Assembly (NCBI RefSeq): GCF_900107675.1
Contig: NZ_FNRI01000006.1
Span: 1-64,000, forward strand
DNA from: Alistipes timonensis JC136
GTDB lineage: Bacteria; Bacteroidota; Bacteroidia; Bacteroidales; Rikenellaceae
Direction: 5' to 3'
DNA: 64,000 bases
Numbering within the stretch: position 1 is the stretch's first letter; each line of letters starts with the position of its first letter. The notes under the pieces were generated by a model that worked only from the letters and a program-made list of their open reading frames with translations, made no database searches and was not told the origin of the DNA. The position numbers were made by a program, and so were the translations under genes. Shown piece after piece: positions 63,035 through 64,000 of the stretch.

Positions 63035-64000
63035 TTACATCCGCACGATCTCCGAGGCGGCCATCAGGAAGGCTCCGACGCCGTACACCTCGGTCATTTC
63101 GCGGTTCGTCCGCTGGGGCGATCCGCCGATGGGCTGCACGTATCCGAGGCGTCCGTCCGGGTCGACATACGAACAGAGGGCCTTCCAGCCGCGGCGCGCG
63201 GCGCGTTTGTAGACCGGTGCGGTCAGCAGTCCGCGGTTCACGCCCCAGGCAAGTCCGTAGGTGAAGAATCCCGAGGCGCTGTTTTCGGGCATCGGGTAGG
63301 TTTCGTGGTCGAGCATGCTCGGATGCCACGATCCGCGGGCGTCCTGACAGGCGACGACGGCTTCCGACATGCGGAGGAACGTCCGCCGGTAGAAGTCGTA
63401 CATCGGGTCGCTCTCGGGAAGGGTTTCGAGCAGGATGGCCAGCGCGGCGTAGCACCAGCCGTTGCCGCGGCCCCAGAAGACCTTTTTGCCGTTCTTCTCG
63501 CGTTTGCCGAAATAGCGCGCGTCGCGGTAGTAAAGCCCTTCGGCGGCATCGAAAAGACTGCGCGACGAGGCGTAGAATTCGCGGTTCATGAATTCCCGGT
63601 AGCCGTTGTCGCCCGTGACGTTCGCCAGCAGGGCGTAGACCGGGGGCGCCATGAACAGGGCGTCGCACCAGCTCCAACGGTTCGAGCCGTTTTTGGCCTT
63701 GATGTGCATTTTGGTCTGCGCCGGGAAGGCGATCACCGAATCGGCCCGCTGTTTTACGGGGCGCAGAATCGCCGGGTCCTTGTAGCGTTCGTACAGCATC
63801 AGACTGGCCTGTCCGACACAGATGTCGTCGGCGTGGTACTGCCGCCGTCCCATGCGCCAGCCGTTGCGGCGTCCGATTTCGAGGATGAACTCCTCGCAGG
63901 GCTTGTATCCCGAGACTTCGGCCCAGGTGAGCATTCCGCGGTAGAGTGCGCCGTTGGCCCAGTGCTGGTCGCTGCGCGTGCCGGGGCGGGAGAGGTGTTT
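63035..64000 (-). CDS. GH105/GH88-like unsaturated glucuronyl hydrolase, 5' end outside window
   Basis: At least 321 codons are visible; the frame is open to the window edge and reads WANGALYRGMLTWAEVSGY just inside it, so the apparent internal ATG at 63934 is not the start. The alpha/alpha-barrel family motifs are WSWCDALFMAPP (with the likely catalytic Asp) and WGRGNGWCYAALA, and REMTEVYGVGAFLMA is near the end. These enzymes cleave the 4,5-unsaturated uronic acid left on oligosaccharides by a polysaccharide lyase. The substrate could be rhamnogalacturonan, ulvan or a glycosaminoglycan. No lyase lies in the window. Confidence 0.9.
   Translation of the reverse strand, partial: KHLSRPGTRSDQHWANGALYRGMLTWAEVSGYKPCEEFILEIGRRNGWRMGRRQYHADDICVGQASLMLYERYKDPAILRPVKQRADSVIAFPAQTKMHIKAKNGSNRWSWCDALFMAPPVYALLANVTGDNGYREFMNREFYASSRSLFDAAEGLYYRDARYFGKREKNGKKVFWGRGNGWCYAALAILLETLPESDPMYDFYRRTFLRMSEAVVACQDARGSWHPSMLDHETYPMPENSASGFFTYGLAWGVNRGLLTAPVYKRAARRGWKALCSYVDPDGRLGYVQPIGGSPQRTNREMTEVYGVGAFLMAASEIVRM

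Noticed and set aside
1..64000. CRISPR arrays, tRNAs, insertion sequences, phage or plasmid genes
   Set aside because: No regularly spaced repeats, cloverleaf, transposase or integrase signatures were seen in the window.

Overview
The window looks like chromosome of a Bacteroidales gut commensal with a high-GC genome, most plausibly Alistipes (Rikenellaceae). The evidence is four SusC/SusD pairs, two hybrid two-component regulators, many acidic surface-type lipoprotein signals, S1 sulfatases, TAnnTTTG promoter elements, a lipoprotein-type TamA (TamL) and GC-rich codon use. The genus is inferred; the order is well supported.

Positions 1-93 hold the 3' end of a 5S rRNA and the terminator of an rRNA operon. 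Positions 94-366 are non-coding. Positions 367-6697 are housekeeping genes: a methyltransferase with a zinc-ribbon partner; a dapF / small acidic protein / alpha-beta hydrolase operon; and, divergent from dapF, a nitroreductase with tamL.

PUL 1 (6713-27472) has a divergent hybrid two-component regulator (HTCS) and a plus-strand operon. The operon order is a fimbrillin-like/FISUMP-like lipoprotein, an agarase-like hydrolase, SusC, SusD, an unknown lipoprotein, GH3, GH89 (alpha-N-acetylglucosaminidase) and a second agarase-like hydrolase. It ends at two hairpins, the second a good intrinsic terminator. GH89 points to a glycan with alpha-linked GlcNAc, such as capped mucin O-glycan or a heparan-type chain.

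PUL 2 (27465-48743, minus strand) is an eight-gene operon: SusC, SusD, GH5-like endo-hydrolase, BNR-propeller protein, a second fimbrillin-like/FISUMP-like lipoprotein, a DUF5107-TPR protein, a second BNR-propeller protein and a serine-type S1 sulfatase. Upstream lie an aldose-1-epimerase-like lipoprotein and the second HTCS, joined in the same reading frame by one stop codon. A second serine-type sulfatase (48936-50333) diverges from them and has a palindrome over its putative promoter.

PUL 3 (50410 to beyond 64000, minus strand) reads GH105/GH88-like unsaturated uronyl hydrolase (cut by the window edge), BACON lipoprotein, SusC, SusD, a SusC without its usual N-terminal domain, SusD, and a DUF1735-type lipoprotein, ending at a bidirectional hairpin. 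It suggests a uronate-containing polymer pre-cut by a lyase encoded elsewhere.

Together these are three neighbouring glycan-harvesting systems. In each, surface lipoproteins and SusD would bind glycan, SusC would import oligosaccharides, periplasmic hydrolases and sulfatases would dismantle them, and in PULs 1 and 2 an HTCS would sense the products. No transposase, phage gene, tRNA or CRISPR array was seen.
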